Positions 36,209 through 45,093 of a stretch of DNA of 64,000 nt are shown here, in pieces. The first letter of the stretch is position 1. Each line of letters starts with the position of its first letter. Source of the stretch: Marinobacterium jannaschii DSM 6295 (GTDB taxonomy: Bacteria > Pseudomonadota > Gammaproteobacteria > Pseudomonadales > Balneatricaceae); contig NZ_JHVJ01000003.1 of assembly GCF_000620085.1 (NCBI RefSeq), positions 124,001-188,000 on the forward strand, given 5' to 3'. Below the pieces are notes generated by a model that was not told the DNA's origin, ran no database searches, and saw nothing but the letters and a program-made list of their open reading frames with translations. A program made the translations under genes and the position numbers.

Positions 36209-36661
36209 GTGCAAAAACTGGAGTTGAAAATACCGCCGCTGTTGCTGGTGATGGTCTTTGCGCTGCTGATGTGGTTTCTGTCGGGGATGACGTCTGTTGC
36301 CGGAGCAGGCCTTCAGATGGTAGCTCAGGTGGCGTTCGTGCTGGCGTTGCTGGTAGCGCTGGCCGGGGTAGTCGAGTTCCGGCGACGCAGGACGACTACC
36401 AATCCGATGAAGCCGGAGGCGGTGTCGCAGGTGGTGAGCAGTGGTATCTACCGTTATAGCCGTAACCCGATGTATCTGGGTTTCCTGCTGGCACTGACCG
36501 GCTGGGCGTTATGGCTGTCGAGTGCGCTGGCGTGGCCGATGTTGGTGCTGTTTGTGCTCTATATGAACCGCTTCCAGATCGCTCCGGAGGAGCGGGTACT
36601 GACCGAGCTGTTTGGCGATGAGTACCGGCAGTATCAGGTACGGGTAAGGCGCTGGATCTGA
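36209..36661 (+). CDS. Isoprenylcysteine carboxyl methyltransferase-like membrane protein
   Basis: The 150-aa protein has about four membrane helices (LLLVMVFALLMWFLSGM; AFVLALLVALAGVVEF) and the family signature SGIYRYSRNPMYLGF with the trailing APEERVLTELFGDEYRQYQV. Such proteins methylate lipids or prenyl-thiols with SAM; for bacterial members the substrate is unknown. The start is a GTG at 36209 behind AAGGA; a longer N-terminus would be charged and unlikely. Confidence 0.82.
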   Translation: MQKLELKIPPLLLVMVFALLMWFLSGMTSVAGAGLQMVAQVAFVLALLVALAGVVEFRRRRTTTNPMKPEAVSQVVSSGIYRYSRNPMYLGFLLALTGWALWLSSALAWPMLVLFVLYMNRFQIAPEERVLTELFGDEYRQYQVRVRRWI

Positions 36662-36673
36662 CAGAAGGAGTAA

Positions 36674-36743
36674 TTGTGGGAGTACTTTCCCGGCACAATG
36701 CTATCCAGGCTAAAAGCGTTGCTCACGGCGCGAACTCCCACAA
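36674..36743. repeat. REP-like inverted element (TGTGGGAG...CTCCCACA)
   Basis: TTGTGGGAGT at 36674-36683 is the exact reverse complement of ACTCCCACAA at 36734-36743. It lies between two convergent genes and could serve as a processed 3' end or a REP element. A run of A follows on the plus strand. Confidence 0.55.
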
Positions 36744-36763
36744 AAAGGTGAAAACCTGAGGGG

Positions 36764-37219
36764 TTAACCCTTGAGGATGCTTTCCACTTCTTCGATAAAC
36801 GTTTTCAGCATCTGCAGGCAAATGTCGGCGTCGGCATCGGTCATAGCGTTGCCGTCACGCAGTACATAGCGGCCATTATCCAGGTCGGTGCGGCGGGAGA
36901 AGTAGAAGGCGTCTTTCCAGAACTTCGCTGGCTGCGGCTCGGATTTCAGATGCTCGCGGACTACTGCTTCATCCTTAACGTATGGCAGTGCTGCCAGGGC
37001 TTTGTGCTTGTAGACCTTTACGACAACACCTTCGGGCCAGTGCATCAGGCGCACGTCCAGGTCCAGTTTGATATCGGCGTTCTCTTTCTTAACGTAGATC
37101 TTCTTAACCTCGAAGCTGCCGCGCCACTGGTCGAACATCTCACCAGCGAAAATCTGCTGCTCGATGCCATCAAATTTACGTTCGATCTCTTGGGTAATCT
37201 GGTTGATATCGTTAGACAC
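36764..37219 (-). CDS. Uncharacterised cytoplasmic protein (151 aa)
   Basis: No family recognised. The start is set at a GTG (37219) behind AGGAAACAGCAACC; an ATG 13 codons upstream lacks a clear site. The product is soluble and mixed alpha/beta: a helical N-terminus (DINQITQEIERKFDGIEQQI), a basic-acidic strand region (FEVKKIYVKKENADIKLDLD), then FYFSRRTDLDNGRYVLRDG and a helical end (MLKTFIEEVESILKG). No cysteines in obvious clusters, no signal peptide. Convergent with the preceding gene; its role is unknown. Confidence 0.75.
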   Translation of the reverse strand: MSNDINQITQEIERKFDGIEQQIFAGEMFDQWRGSFEVKKIYVKKENADIKLDLDVRLMHWPEGVVVKVYKHKALAALPYVKDEAVVREHLKSEPQPAKFWKDAFYFSRRTDLDNGRYVLRDGNAMTDADADICLQMLKTFIEEVESILKG

Positions 37220-37362
37220 GGTTGCTGTTTCCTGTGCTGAAGTAAAGACTGGGCGCAAGTTACTGAGGCTGAGAGGTGAAGTAAACAGCCCGGCGTGGCG
37301 TGATGACGGAGTTATTCTTATCGTTTGATAAGTAAAGTTTAGGGCCTGCCAGGCGGCGGTGC

Positions 37363-38322
37363 TCAGGGCTGAAGTCTGAGCCTTACCGGAAGCTCGACGG
37401 TCAGTGCTGGCTGATCGGGGTCCGGCCGGATCTGTAGCCTGATGGCCTGTAGCTGGTGGTGATCGCCACCGAGTTGCTTCAGTTCCTCTGCGGTCAGTGG
37501 CGATTCAAGCCGTTTCAGATAGTAGTGACCGCCGTGGGCGTAGATCTTGTCGCCAACGATGGGATGGCCGAGATGGGCCAGCTGGGCGCGGATCTGATGT
37601 TTGCGGCCGCTAAACAGCTGGCACTCTATCAGACTGCGGCCCTGCGTTTGGCTCAGTACCCTGAAGGCGGTTTTACTCTGCTTGGGTTTGCTAAACTGCT
37701 CCGGCCGGGCCGGGTCGACCACATACATCTGGCTGCGGATCTCGCTGCCGGACTGTTCCGACAGTTCGCATTCCAGGGTCTGCTGTTGCCACGCCGGACA
37801 GCCATAGACCCGGGCATGGTAAATCTTCTGCTCGATCAGCGTATCCAGCTGCTTTTTCCACTTCTTATCGGCAGCCTTATCCTTGGCGATCAGAATCAGG
37901 CCGCTGGTCTCGGTATCCAGCCGGTGCAGCAGGTGGGCGTCGTAGTACGGCGTCTGGCGGCGGATCAGCTGGATCAGGGTGTTGTAGAGGTTACGGGTGG
38001 TGCGGCTGACCGGCAGCAGCGGTGGTTTATAGACCGCCATGATCTCGCTGTTTTCCCAGATCAGCTGCCAGCGCGTATCGACCGGATCTTCCGGATGACC
38101 GGGCAGGGTGATGCTAATGGTCTGGCCCGGTTTGAGTACGGTTGCCGCCGACGCCTGAACGCCGTTCAGCCGGATCTGATCGCTGTCGATCCAGTGGCTC
38201 AGCTCGGCCTTATCCATTCGCGCATAGCGCGGCTGTAAAAACTGCAGCAGTGTCTGCTGGCCGGCGTCGAGGCTCTGAAGCAAAACCGGGTACTCAAGGA
38301 CAAATGGTGATGGCTGGGGCAA
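37363..38322 (-). CDS. RluA-family pseudouridine synthase
   Basis: The 319-aa protein carries the catalytic HRLDTETSGLILIAKDKAAD motif (Asp in RLD), an S4-like N-terminal region (LSHWIDSDQIRLNGVQASAA) and the family motifs SGRKHQIRAQLAHLGHPIVG and KIYHARVYG. Members modify uridines in rRNA or tRNA. The group with YYLKRLESPLT near the end is not well assigned, so no gene name is given. Acts in the cytoplasm. Confidence 0.92.
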   Translation of the reverse strand: MPQPSPFVLEYPVLLQSLDAGQQTLLQFLQPRYARMDKAELSHWIDSDQIRLNGVQASAATVLKPGQTISITLPGHPEDPVDTRWQLIWENSEIMAVYKPPLLPVSRTTRNLYNTLIQLIRRQTPYYDAHLLHRLDTETSGLILIAKDKAADKKWKKQLDTLIEQKIYHARVYGCPAWQQQTLECELSEQSGSEIRSQMYVVDPARPEQFSKPKQSKTAFRVLSQTQGRSLIECQLFSGRKHQIRAQLAHLGHPIVGDKIYAHGGHYYLKRLESPLTAEELKQLGGDHHQLQAIRLQIRPDPDQPALTVELPVRLRLQP

Positions 38323-38380
38323 AACGGGCGGGCTCGATATCAGACAGGAGGGGCATCATAGCGTAAAGCGCGTGGCAGCC

Positions 38381-40588
38381 CTACTGCCAGCGATCCTGTT
38401 GCTGCTTATCATGCTGGGCCTGCAGTTGCTCTATCAGGGAGGCTTTCTGGGTTTTCAGGCGCTGCAGTTCGATACGCTGCTGAAACACCCGGTCACGCTC
38501 CAGGTCCAGCTTATCTTCCAGCTCATCAATACGGTGCTGTAACTGCAGGATTTCAGACTGATGCTGACGTTCCCGCTCGATATCCGGCTTGTTATCGCCA
38601 TTGCCCCGATGGCGCTGGCCACTGAAGTGCGCCGTTTCTTCCGGGGTACATTGCAGCTCGGAGAGTATATGGTCGTAGACGATCTTCAGCTCGATCGCTT
38701 CACGTTCGCTGTAGCGGATATGAGTCTCCAGCGCATGGTGGGCTGCGGCGGCACCAATAGATCCGGCCAGTACTTTTTCCACCATCCAGTGAAACTCGAC
38801 CAGCTCGATCATCGACAGGCGCTTTTTGTGGCGGATCTGCAGATCCTCCAGCAACTGGTTCAGTACTTCGGCGGTTTTCACCGGGTTGAGGTAGATGCTG
38901 AGAAGGGTTTTGGCTTCGATCAGCTTGGGCGCCAGCGCGATATATTCGCGCAGACCTGAAGGACGGGCGCTTTCGGCTGCTTCGCGGGTACTCTGCACCC
39001 GGACAAACTGCAGCGCCAGCGAGCGTTCGCTGTCAGAGGCGGGGAAGCAGAAAGAGCCAATCAGATACCCCAGCAGATTAAGGCTCAGCGAGCAGAACAG
39101 GCTGTGTGTGACGGCAGGCAGGCCATCGAGGCCAAACAATGCCTGTGGCCGCAGCCAGCTTATCGCCGCCGGGCCTTCGCTGAGCAGGGATGGCGAAAAC
39201 CAGCCCAGGTTGATCAGGGCGGGCAGCATCAGGGTGTAGCCCCAGACGAGAAAACCGAGGCTGAGACCGATAAAGGCACCGGCCCGGTTGCCGCGGGGCC
39301 AGTAGAGGGCGCCGAGCATCACCGGTGTCAGCTGGGAGATAGCGACAAACGACATGCTGCCGAGGGCGACCAGCATCTGCGACTGGCCCAGGATGATACT
39401 GAACAGGTAACTGCAGAGCAGGATCAGCACGACCGCCACCCAGCGACACTGCAACAGGTAGCGGCGCAGGAATGCCACGGGCCTGAATGTCTCCAGTAAT
39501 GGCAGCAACAGGTAGTTGGTGCTCATGGTGGCGAGGGTCATGGTGCTGACAATCACCATCGCCGTGGCGGCAGAAAAACCACCGATAAACACCAGCAGGG
39601 TCAGCATCTCATTGCCGCTGCGTTGCGGGATCAGCAGCACAAAACTGTCGGCCTGGTCCAGCGGCAGGGCCATTACCAGTCCGGCGGCGGCCAGGGGTAA
39701 AACAAATAGCTTGTTCAGACCGGCATACAGCGGCATCACGGCCATCAGCCAGGGCAGGTGCTTTTCATTGCTGTTCTCCACCACGGCGATATGGAACTGG
39801 CGCGGCAGCAGGTAGACCGACATCATTCCCAGCAGGAAACTGGTCAGCCAGACGGTGGCGGGCTGATCGACGCTGAAGCTGAACAGCCGCTGCTGCTGAT
39901 CCGGCTGCAAGCGGGAAAACAGGTCATCGGTGCCGTCATAGAGGATAAAAGTGACGAAGAAGCCGATCGCCAGCAGGGCCATCAGTTTCAGCAGGGATTC
40001 AACCGCCAGCGCCGTCATCATCCCCTGATGGCGCTCGGTGGGGTCAAGCCGCCGCACCCCGAACATTACCGTGAACAGAATCATCAGTACTACCACCAGG
40101 CCACCGATAAAGCGCTGTTGCAGGGCATCGGGGGCCAGCTGAATGTCGGTGGTCAGCAGGGCGAAAGTGGTGATGACTGCTTTTAGCTGCAGCGCGATAT
40201 AGGGCAGGATACCGATCAGGAAAATCAGTGTGACCACGACTGCCAACCCGAGGGAGCGGTCGTAGCGGGTGGAGAGCAGGTCGGCGATGCTGGTGATGCG
40301 GAAGTTCTCTTTCAGCCGGATCATCTTGCGCATAATCAGCAGGGCAAACATCAGGCCGAAGATAGCGCCGCTGTCGAATGCCATAAACATCAGGCCGGCG
40401 CTGGTGGCAAAACCGACCGCTCCGTAAAAAGCCCAGGAGGTACTGTAGACATTGAAGGCGAGGGCATAGACCAGTGGGTGCAGTGTCAGGCCCTGCTCGC
40501 GCACCTGTTTCTCCGACCAGTGCGCAATGCCGAACAGCAGGGTCATATAGCAGAGAATGACGATGATTAACGTCGAGGGTGCAAACAT
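38381..40588 (-). CDS. SLC5/STAC-type transporter-like protein without kinase domain
   Basis: The 735-aa protein has about 13 membrane helices of the sodium:solute symporter (SSS/SLC5) type (VYALAFNVYSTSWAFYGAVG; LLMALLA..., PRQFHIAVVENSNEKHLPWL), as in CbrA-type sensor kinases. A cytosolic STAC-like helical domain (~540-660; TREAAESARPSGLREYIALA, HHALETHIRYSEREAIELKI) follows, then a coiled coil (~670-735; HRIDELEDKLDLERDRVFQQ). No HisKA or HATPase domain is present: it stops where CbrA would begin its kinase. It may act as a transporter or work with a separate kinase. The start and first helix look intact. Confidence 0.85.
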   Translation of the reverse strand: MFAPSTLIIVILCYMTLLFGIAHWSEKQVREQGLTLHPLVYALAFNVYSTSWAFYGAVGFATSAGLMFMAFDSGAIFGLMFALLIMRKMIRLKENFRITSIADLLSTRYDRSLGLAVVVTLIFLIGILPYIALQLKAVITTFALLTTDIQLAPDALQQRFIGGLVVVLMILFTVMFGVRRLDPTERHQGMMTALAVESLLKLMALLAIGFFVTFILYDGTDDLFSRLQPDQQQRLFSFSVDQPATVWLTSFLLGMMSVYLLPRQFHIAVVENSNEKHLPWLMAVMPLYAGLNKLFVLPLAAAGLVMALPLDQADSFVLLIPQRSGNEMLTLLVFIGGFSAATAMVIVSTMTLATMSTNYLLLPLLETFRPVAFLRRYLLQCRWVAVVLILLCSYLFSIILGQSQMLVALGSMSFVAISQLTPVMLGALYWPRGNRAGAFIGLSLGFLVWGYTLMLPALINLGWFSPSLLSEGPAAISWLRPQALFGLDGLPAVTHSLFCSLSLNLLGYLIGSFCFPASDSERSLALQFVRVQSTREAAESARPSGLREYIALAPKLIEAKTLLSIYLNPVKTAEVLNQLLEDLQIRHKKRLSMIELVEFHWMVEKVLAGSIGAAAAHHALETHIRYSEREAIELKIVYDHILSELQCTPEETAHFSGQRHRGNGDNKPDIERERQHQSEILQLQHRIDELEDKLDLERDRVFQQRIELQRLKTQKASLIEQLQAQHDKQQQDRWQ

Positions 40589-40886
40589 CTTATTGGTCTG
40601 AAGTGATGTCGCTGCGGCGAACCGGCCGTACCGCGTCCCTGCCAGAGACGTTAAAGAAGTGCTTTAAATTGCCCTAAGTATAGGCGGTTTAAAACGGATC
40701 GCGGCTCAGCAGCGGCGCAGCAGTGACGGTGGCCGGCATCAGTCCCGGTGCCTGATTTCCAGCGTCTGGTTTCCGGCTTTCAGGCTGGCGGCGCAGGTTC
40801 TGTTTCCATTCCTGATCTACTATTGAATCGTGCCCTGCACGGCATAGGCCCGGTGACCGGTTCTCTGTTCCGAAAGGAGGTCCATA

Positions 40887-41300
40887 ATGCGTATCGAACC
40901 TTATCTGATGTTTGGCGGTCGTTCTGAAGAGGCGATCAAATTCTATAAAGAGGCCCTGGGGGCTGAAGTGGCGATGCTGATGTATTTCCGTGACTGCCCG
41001 GAACCTGAATGCATTCCGCCCGGTGCCGGGGATAAGGTGATGCATGCGACGCTGAATATCGCCGGGTATACCCTGATGCTGTCGGACGGTGACTGCAGCG
41101 GTGAAAGCAGCTTCAGCGGCATCTCGTTGTCGATCAGCACTCAGACTCTGGAGGCGGCGGAGGCGGTGTTTGGTGCCCTCAGCGAGAATGGCGAAGTACA
41201 GATGCCGCTGGCGAAGACATTCTGGTCAGAAGGCTTCGGTATGCTCAAAGACCGTTTTGGTGTCAGCTGGATGGTCAATGTGACGGAGCCTCAGGGCTGA
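40887..41300 (+). CDS. VOC-family (PhnB-like glyoxalase fold) protein
   Basis: The 137-aa protein matches PhnB-like VOC domains: MRIEPYLMFGGRSEEAIKFY, HATLNIAGYTLMLSDG, and FWSEGFGMLKDRFGVSWMVN. A near-consensus ribosome site (AAAGGAGGT) lies just before ATG. Function is unknown; such proteins are often predicted to be metal-dependent enzymes or resistance proteins. The 298 bases upstream show no gene. Confidence 0.88.
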   Translation: MRIEPYLMFGGRSEEAIKFYKEALGAEVAMLMYFRDCPEPECIPPGAGDKVMHATLNIAGYTLMLSDGDCSGESSFSGISLSISTQTLEAAEAVFGALSENGEVQMPLAKTFWSEGFGMLKDRFGVSWMVNVTEPQG

Positions 41301-41317
41301 CCGGTGCGACAGGCCTT

Positions 41318-42031
41318 CTAGCCCTGTCGGTAACGCCTTTCCGGTCGGCCGACGCTGCCGTAGCTTACCTCCGCCTTTAGCTGGCCGGTACTGGTGAGGT
41401 ATTCCAGATAGCGCCGCGCGGTGGTGCGACTGGCACCGATCTCTGCGCCCACCTCTTCGGCATTAAGGGCTTGCTGCTGGCGGGCAAAGACCTCGATTAC
41501 TTTTTCCAGGGTCAGCGCGTCGACGCCTTTCGGCAGGCGGGTTCCGGGAGTTGCCGCAGCGGGCGTCTCATGACTGGCAGCAGAAGACGCCGGGTTGCCC
41601 TGTAGCAGCCGGTCGACATCCCGCTGAGCCAGAGAGTCCAGCTGCTGCAGACGACTGAGGTGACGGCCGTAGTTGAGCAGTGATTCCTGCAAGCGTTCAA
41701 ACACCAGCGGCTTAAGGATGTAATCAAACACGCCGCCATGCAGTGCTTCACGCAGGGTGGCGACCTCCTGCGCCGCGGTGACCAGAATCACGTCGGTTTT
41801 GATATTGTGCGCGCGCAGCTGGCGTAGCAGGTCGAGGCCGGTGCCGGTGGGAAACTGCACGTCCAGTAACAGCAGGTCGGGTTTCAGCACTTCGACCAGG
41901 TCTTGCGCTTCGGCCAGTCCGTGGGCGATGCCGACTGTTTCACAACCCTCAATACGCTGCAGGAAACGTTGCTGGATTTCGGCGATCTGCGGATCATCTT
42001 CGGCGATAACGATGCGGATGTTTCTGTCCAT
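41318..42031 (-). CDS. CitB/DcuR-type response regulator
   Basis: The 237-aa protein has a receiver domain (IRIVIAEDDPQIAEIQQRFL; phospho-acceptor D57 in DLLLLDVQF; conserved K in YILKPLVF) and a C-terminal winged helix (AEEVGAEIGASRTTARRYLE), the CitB/DcuR layout. The start at 42031 lies 16 bases after the kinase stop, so the two are co-transcribed. The pair resembles CitAB/TctDE-like systems that sense di- or tricarboxylates and is divergent from tctC. Confidence 0.9.
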   Translation of the reverse strand: MDRNIRIVIAEDDPQIAEIQQRFLQRIEGCETVGIAHGLAEAQDLVEVLKPDLLLLDVQFPTGTGLDLLRQLRAHNIKTDVILVTAAQEVATLREALHGGVFDYILKPLVFERLQESLLNYGRHLSRLQQLDSLAQRDVDRLLQGNPASSAASHETPAAATPGTRLPKGVDALTLEKVIEVFARQQQALNAEEVGAEIGASRTTARRYLEYLTSTGQLKAEVSYGSVGRPERRYRQG

Positions 42032-42047
42032 TATTGACTCACTGCTG

Positions 42048-43658
42048 TCAGGCTTTCGGAATATAGACGGTAAAGCGGCTGCCGCCCTGGTCGCCGGGTT
42101 CGAGTGTAATACTGCCGCCAAGCTGGTTAAGCTGGGCCTTCACCAGGTGCAGGCCGATGCCGTGGCCGTCGTCCTCCTTGCTGGTGACGCCTTTCTCAAA
42201 GATCCGCTGCTGCTGGTCGGCGGCAATACCCGGCCCGTCATCCTCGATCTCAAAGATCAGGTCGTTGCCCAGGTCGGTCATGCTCATCCTGATTTCGCCC
42301 CCGGGGCCCCTGTGTTGCAGTGTAGCTTCCAGCGCATTATCGATCAGGTTGCCGAGGATACTGACCAGTTGCTCGCGCGGCAGGCGGTCCGGCAGTTCGG
42401 TCATATGGCTCTCCTCATCGATCTGCAGCTGCAGTCCCATCTCGCGAGCTCGGTTGTACTTGCCCAGCAGGCAGCCTGCCAGCACCGGATCGGGGATTGC
42501 GTCCACCAGTAGCTGAATCAGCGCCTGGTGGCTCTGGGTCTCCTGGCCGATCAACGCTAGGGCCTGATCGCTGGCGCCGATCTGGATCAGCCCGGCGATC
42601 GTGTGCAGCTTATTACTGTACTCGTGGGACTGGCTGCGCAGGGTATCGGCATACTGCTGGATACGGGTGAGCTTGCGACTGACCTGGTCCAGCTCATCCT
42701 TGCGCCGGAAGCTGGAAACCACGCCGCTGATGCGGCCATCCTGCAGCAGCGGCAGGCGGTTGACGATCAGGTTGCGGTCATGCAGCCAGACTTCCTGGTC
42801 AAACTGCGGCTGACCGCTTTCCAGCACATCCAGCATCCGGCTGTCGGGCAGTACCTCCTGTACAGGGCGGCCGATCAGGCCACTGTCGTTATCCAGCCCC
42901 AGGGTTTCCACGGCGGCACGGTTAAAGGTGGTGATCTCGCCGCGCTGGTTGATGGCGATGATGCCTTCACGCACCGATTCCAGGGTGGCGTTACGCTCGC
43001 CATAGAGGCGGCCGATCTGCTCCGGCTCCAGCCCCGAAATCGCCTTTTTAAAGTGATTTGCCAGCCAGATTGCGATCATAACGCTGAAGATAAACGCCAC
43101 GACGATGACCGCGATCAACGTCAGGCGGTAGCGGTCGATCACCTGTTCGATGCTGTCTTTCAGGTAGCCGACCGAGACCACGCCGATCAGCTCCGGGCCG
43201 TCGGGCGCATAGATCGGCGCGCGGGCGCGCATCGACAGGCCGAGGCTGCCGTGGGCGGTATAGGTGTAGCCGCGTCCGTCGGGAAAGTAGAGCTCTACCT
43301 CATCGCTCTCGTCGTCCAGCATCGAATAGCCGATCGCATCCGCCGAAGGGTGGGCGAGGCGAACGCCGTCACGATCACCGATCACCACATAGCGGGCCTC
43401 GGTGCGACGGGCCAGGGTCAGGCTGAGTGGGCGCAGGAAGTCTGAATTGCGCGCCAGCACGGCGCTGGCGATCTGGGGCTGGGCGGCAATGGTGGTCGCT
43501 ACATGCAGGGCGCGCTGGGCGATCTGCTCATCCATGGCGCGGCTGAGATAGTTGACGGCAAAGAGGCCGATCAGGCCGGTCTGCAGCAGGGCGACCAGTC
43601 CCAGGATCAGGATCATGCGCGGTTTCAGTTTCAGGTGTCTAAGCGTCAGCAGAGCCAT
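42048..43658 (-). CDS. CitA/DcuS-type sensor histidine kinase
   Basis: The 536-aa protein has TM1 (~14-36), a periplasmic PAS-like (PDC) sensor (~37-175; RYVVIGDRDGVRLAHPSADA), TM2 (~180-202), a cytosolic PAS domain (~215-320) and a kinase core: H-box SQSHEYSNKLHTIAGL, N-box GNLIDNALEA, DDGPGI and GIGLHLVKAQ. This is the CitA/DcuS family. Citrate or a related carboxylate is the likely ligand, since tctCBA is divergent. It should phosphorylate the regulator encoded just downstream. Confidence 0.93.
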   Translation of the reverse strand: MALLTLRHLKLKPRMILILGLVALLQTGLIGLFAVNYLSRAMDEQIAQRALHVATTIAAQPQIASAVLARNSDFLRPLSLTLARRTEARYVVIGDRDGVRLAHPSADAIGYSMLDDESDEVELYFPDGRGYTYTAHGSLGLSMRARAPIYAPDGPELIGVVSVGYLKDSIEQVIDRYRLTLIAVIVVAFIFSVMIAIWLANHFKKAISGLEPEQIGRLYGERNATLESVREGIIAINQRGEITTFNRAAVETLGLDNDSGLIGRPVQEVLPDSRMLDVLESGQPQFDQEVWLHDRNLIVNRLPLLQDGRISGVVSSFRRKDELDQVSRKLTRIQQYADTLRSQSHEYSNKLHTIAGLIQIGASDQALALIGQETQSHQALIQLLVDAIPDPVLAGCLLGKYNRAREMGLQLQIDEESHMTELPDRLPREQLVSILGNLIDNALEATLQHRGPGGEIRMSMTDLGNDLIFEIEDDGPGIAADQQQRIFEKGVTSKEDDGHGIGLHLVKAQLNQLGGSITLEPGDQGGSRFTVYIPKA

Positions 43659-43754
43659 CCGGGTGTCCGTTTACAGCGTTTTTGTTGTTATAGGGCTGCT
43701 TAATACAGCGCTGTCTCTGACTCAAATAGTAGCCAGTTCACCCTCCAAAGGCTC

Positions 43755-43784
43755 ATGAACTTTATGAACAAAATGAATTTTATG
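43755..43784. promoter_or_regulatory. Repeated ATGAAyTTTATG motif upstream of tctC
   Basis: ATGAACTTTATG at 43755-43766 is repeated as ATGAATTTTATG at 43773-43784, start-to-start spacing 18 bases. An inverted relative (ATTCATAAACT) follows at about 43801-43811. They lie 67-123 bases before tctC, well placed as binding sites for the divergently encoded response regulator. Confidence 0.6.
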
Positions 43785-43877
43785 CCCTGAAAGCTCTTTA
43801 AATTCATAAACTTCCGCCATCGATCCCGGAATCCTAAGCTGGCTGTAGAAAATAAAAACAGCCAGGAGTATCCGACA

Positions 43878-44867
43878 ATGATCGCTCATCTCTTTTCCCG
43901 CAAACGCTCAACTGTGCTGGCCACCGCGCTGGCAGGCTGCCTCGGTGCCGCTGCTTCCTTTAACGTTATGGCACTGGACAAGGTTCACTTCCTGATTCCC
44001 GGCGGCGCCGGTGGTGGCTGGGACAGCACTGCACGTGGCACCGGTGAAGCGCTGTCCAAGGCCGGTCTGGTGGATACCATCTCCTACGAGAATATGTCCG
44101 GAGGCGGTGGCGGTAAGGCGATTGCCCACCTGATTGAGGCCGCTGCGCAGGCCGACGATACCCTGATGGTGAATTCCACCCCGATCGTTATCCGCTCGCT
44201 GTCTAAAGTGTTTCCGCAGTCGTTCCGTGACCTGACCCCGGTGGCGGCGACGATCGGTGATTACGGTGCTTTCGTGGTGCGCGCCGATTCCCCTTACACC
44301 AGCTTCGAGCAGGTGGTCGAGGACTTCAATAACAATCCGCGTTCGGTCAAAGTCGCCGGTGGTTCCGCCCGCGGCAGCATGGACCACCTGGTGGCGGCGC
44401 TGGCATTTAAAGCCGCCGGTGGCGATCCACGCCGGGTTAAGTATGTCGCTTATGATGCCGGTGGTAAGGCGATGGCGAGCCTGCTCTCTGGTGAGACCAG
44501 TGTGCTGTCTACCGGCCTGAGCGAGGCACTGACACTGGCAGAGGCGGGCCAGGTGCGGGTGCTGGTGATGACCGGTAACAGCCGCTCTGATGCCGCGCCT
44601 GAGGTGCCGACCCTGAAAGAACTGGGATATGACGCCAGCTTTGTTAACTGGCGCGGCTTCTTCGGCGCCCCTGGCCTGAGTGATGAGAAGAAGGCAGAGT
44701 TTGTCGATACGCTGATGCAGATGTACGACAGTCCGGAGTGGGAGAAGGTACGTGCCCGCTATGGCTGGTCCGAGATCTTCAAGCCGGGCGATGAGTTTGT
44801 CGCCTTCCTTGAAAGTCAGGAGCAGTCGGTTGGTGGCCTGATGAAAGAGCTGGGTTTCCTGAAGTAA
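43878..44867 (+). CDS. tctC: Tripartite tricarboxylate transporter binding protein
   Basis: The 329-aa protein has a signal peptide (LATALAGCLGAAASFNVMA) and the Bug/TctC fold: VHFLIPGGAGGGWDSTARGT, YENMSGGGGGKAIAHL, VRVLVMTGNSRSDAAPEVPT and VNWRGFFGAPGLSDEKKAEF. It binds a carboxylate in the periplasm and passes it to TctAB. ATG follows AGGAGTATCCGACA. Next to the CitAB-type two-component genes, which probably induce it. Confidence 0.93.
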   Translation: MIAHLFSRKRSTVLATALAGCLGAAASFNVMALDKVHFLIPGGAGGGWDSTARGTGEALSKAGLVDTISYENMSGGGGGKAIAHLIEAAAQADDTLMVNSTPIVIRSLSKVFPQSFRDLTPVAATIGDYGAFVVRADSPYTSFEQVVEDFNNNPRSVKVAGGSARGSMDHLVAALAFKAAGGDPRRVKYVAYDAGGKAMASLLSGETSVLSTGLSEALTLAEAGQVRVLVMTGNSRSDAAPEVPTLKELGYDASFVNWRGFFGAPGLSDEKKAEFVDTLMQMYDSPEWEKVRARYGWSEIFKPGDEFVAFLESQEQSVGGLMKELGFLK

Positions 44868-44956
44868 CGGTTGGCTCGCGCAGGCGGAGGCTTCTCCCGG
44901 ACGTTCTCTGAACTTCGCCTGCGCTCTCTTAATTAATCTGGTTGCAGGTTTCTGAT

Positions 44957-45064
44957 CCCCCACGGTGGGCGCGGACACGCCCGACACTGCTTTTAGCAAT
45001 ACGAGTAGCGTCACGCTCATCCTGACCGAGTATGACGAATGGCCTTTTGCCGTGGGGGCTTTTT
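44957..45064 (+). other. Structured intergenic RNA element between tctC and tctB
   Basis: CCCCCACGG at 44957-44965 pairs perfectly with CCGTGGGGG at 45050-45058, followed by CTTTTT. Inside are smaller stems: GGGCG/CGCCC (44967-44971 with 44978-44982) and AGCG/CGCT near 45006-45016. The outer stem plus T-run looks like a terminator with an ~84-nt structured loop. It could be an attenuator or riboswitch-like control for tctBA, or the processed 3' end of tctC mRNA allowing more TctC than TctBA. I recognise no named family. It ends 29 bases before the tctB start. Confidence 0.6.
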
Positions 45065-45093
45065 CAGCGGCTGATATCCGGAGGATTTCATTT

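Noticed and set aside
43908-45020. 370-codon minus-strand frame opposite tctC
   Set aside because: Shadow frame of tctC, rich in His/Gln/Arg; no ribosome site or family features.
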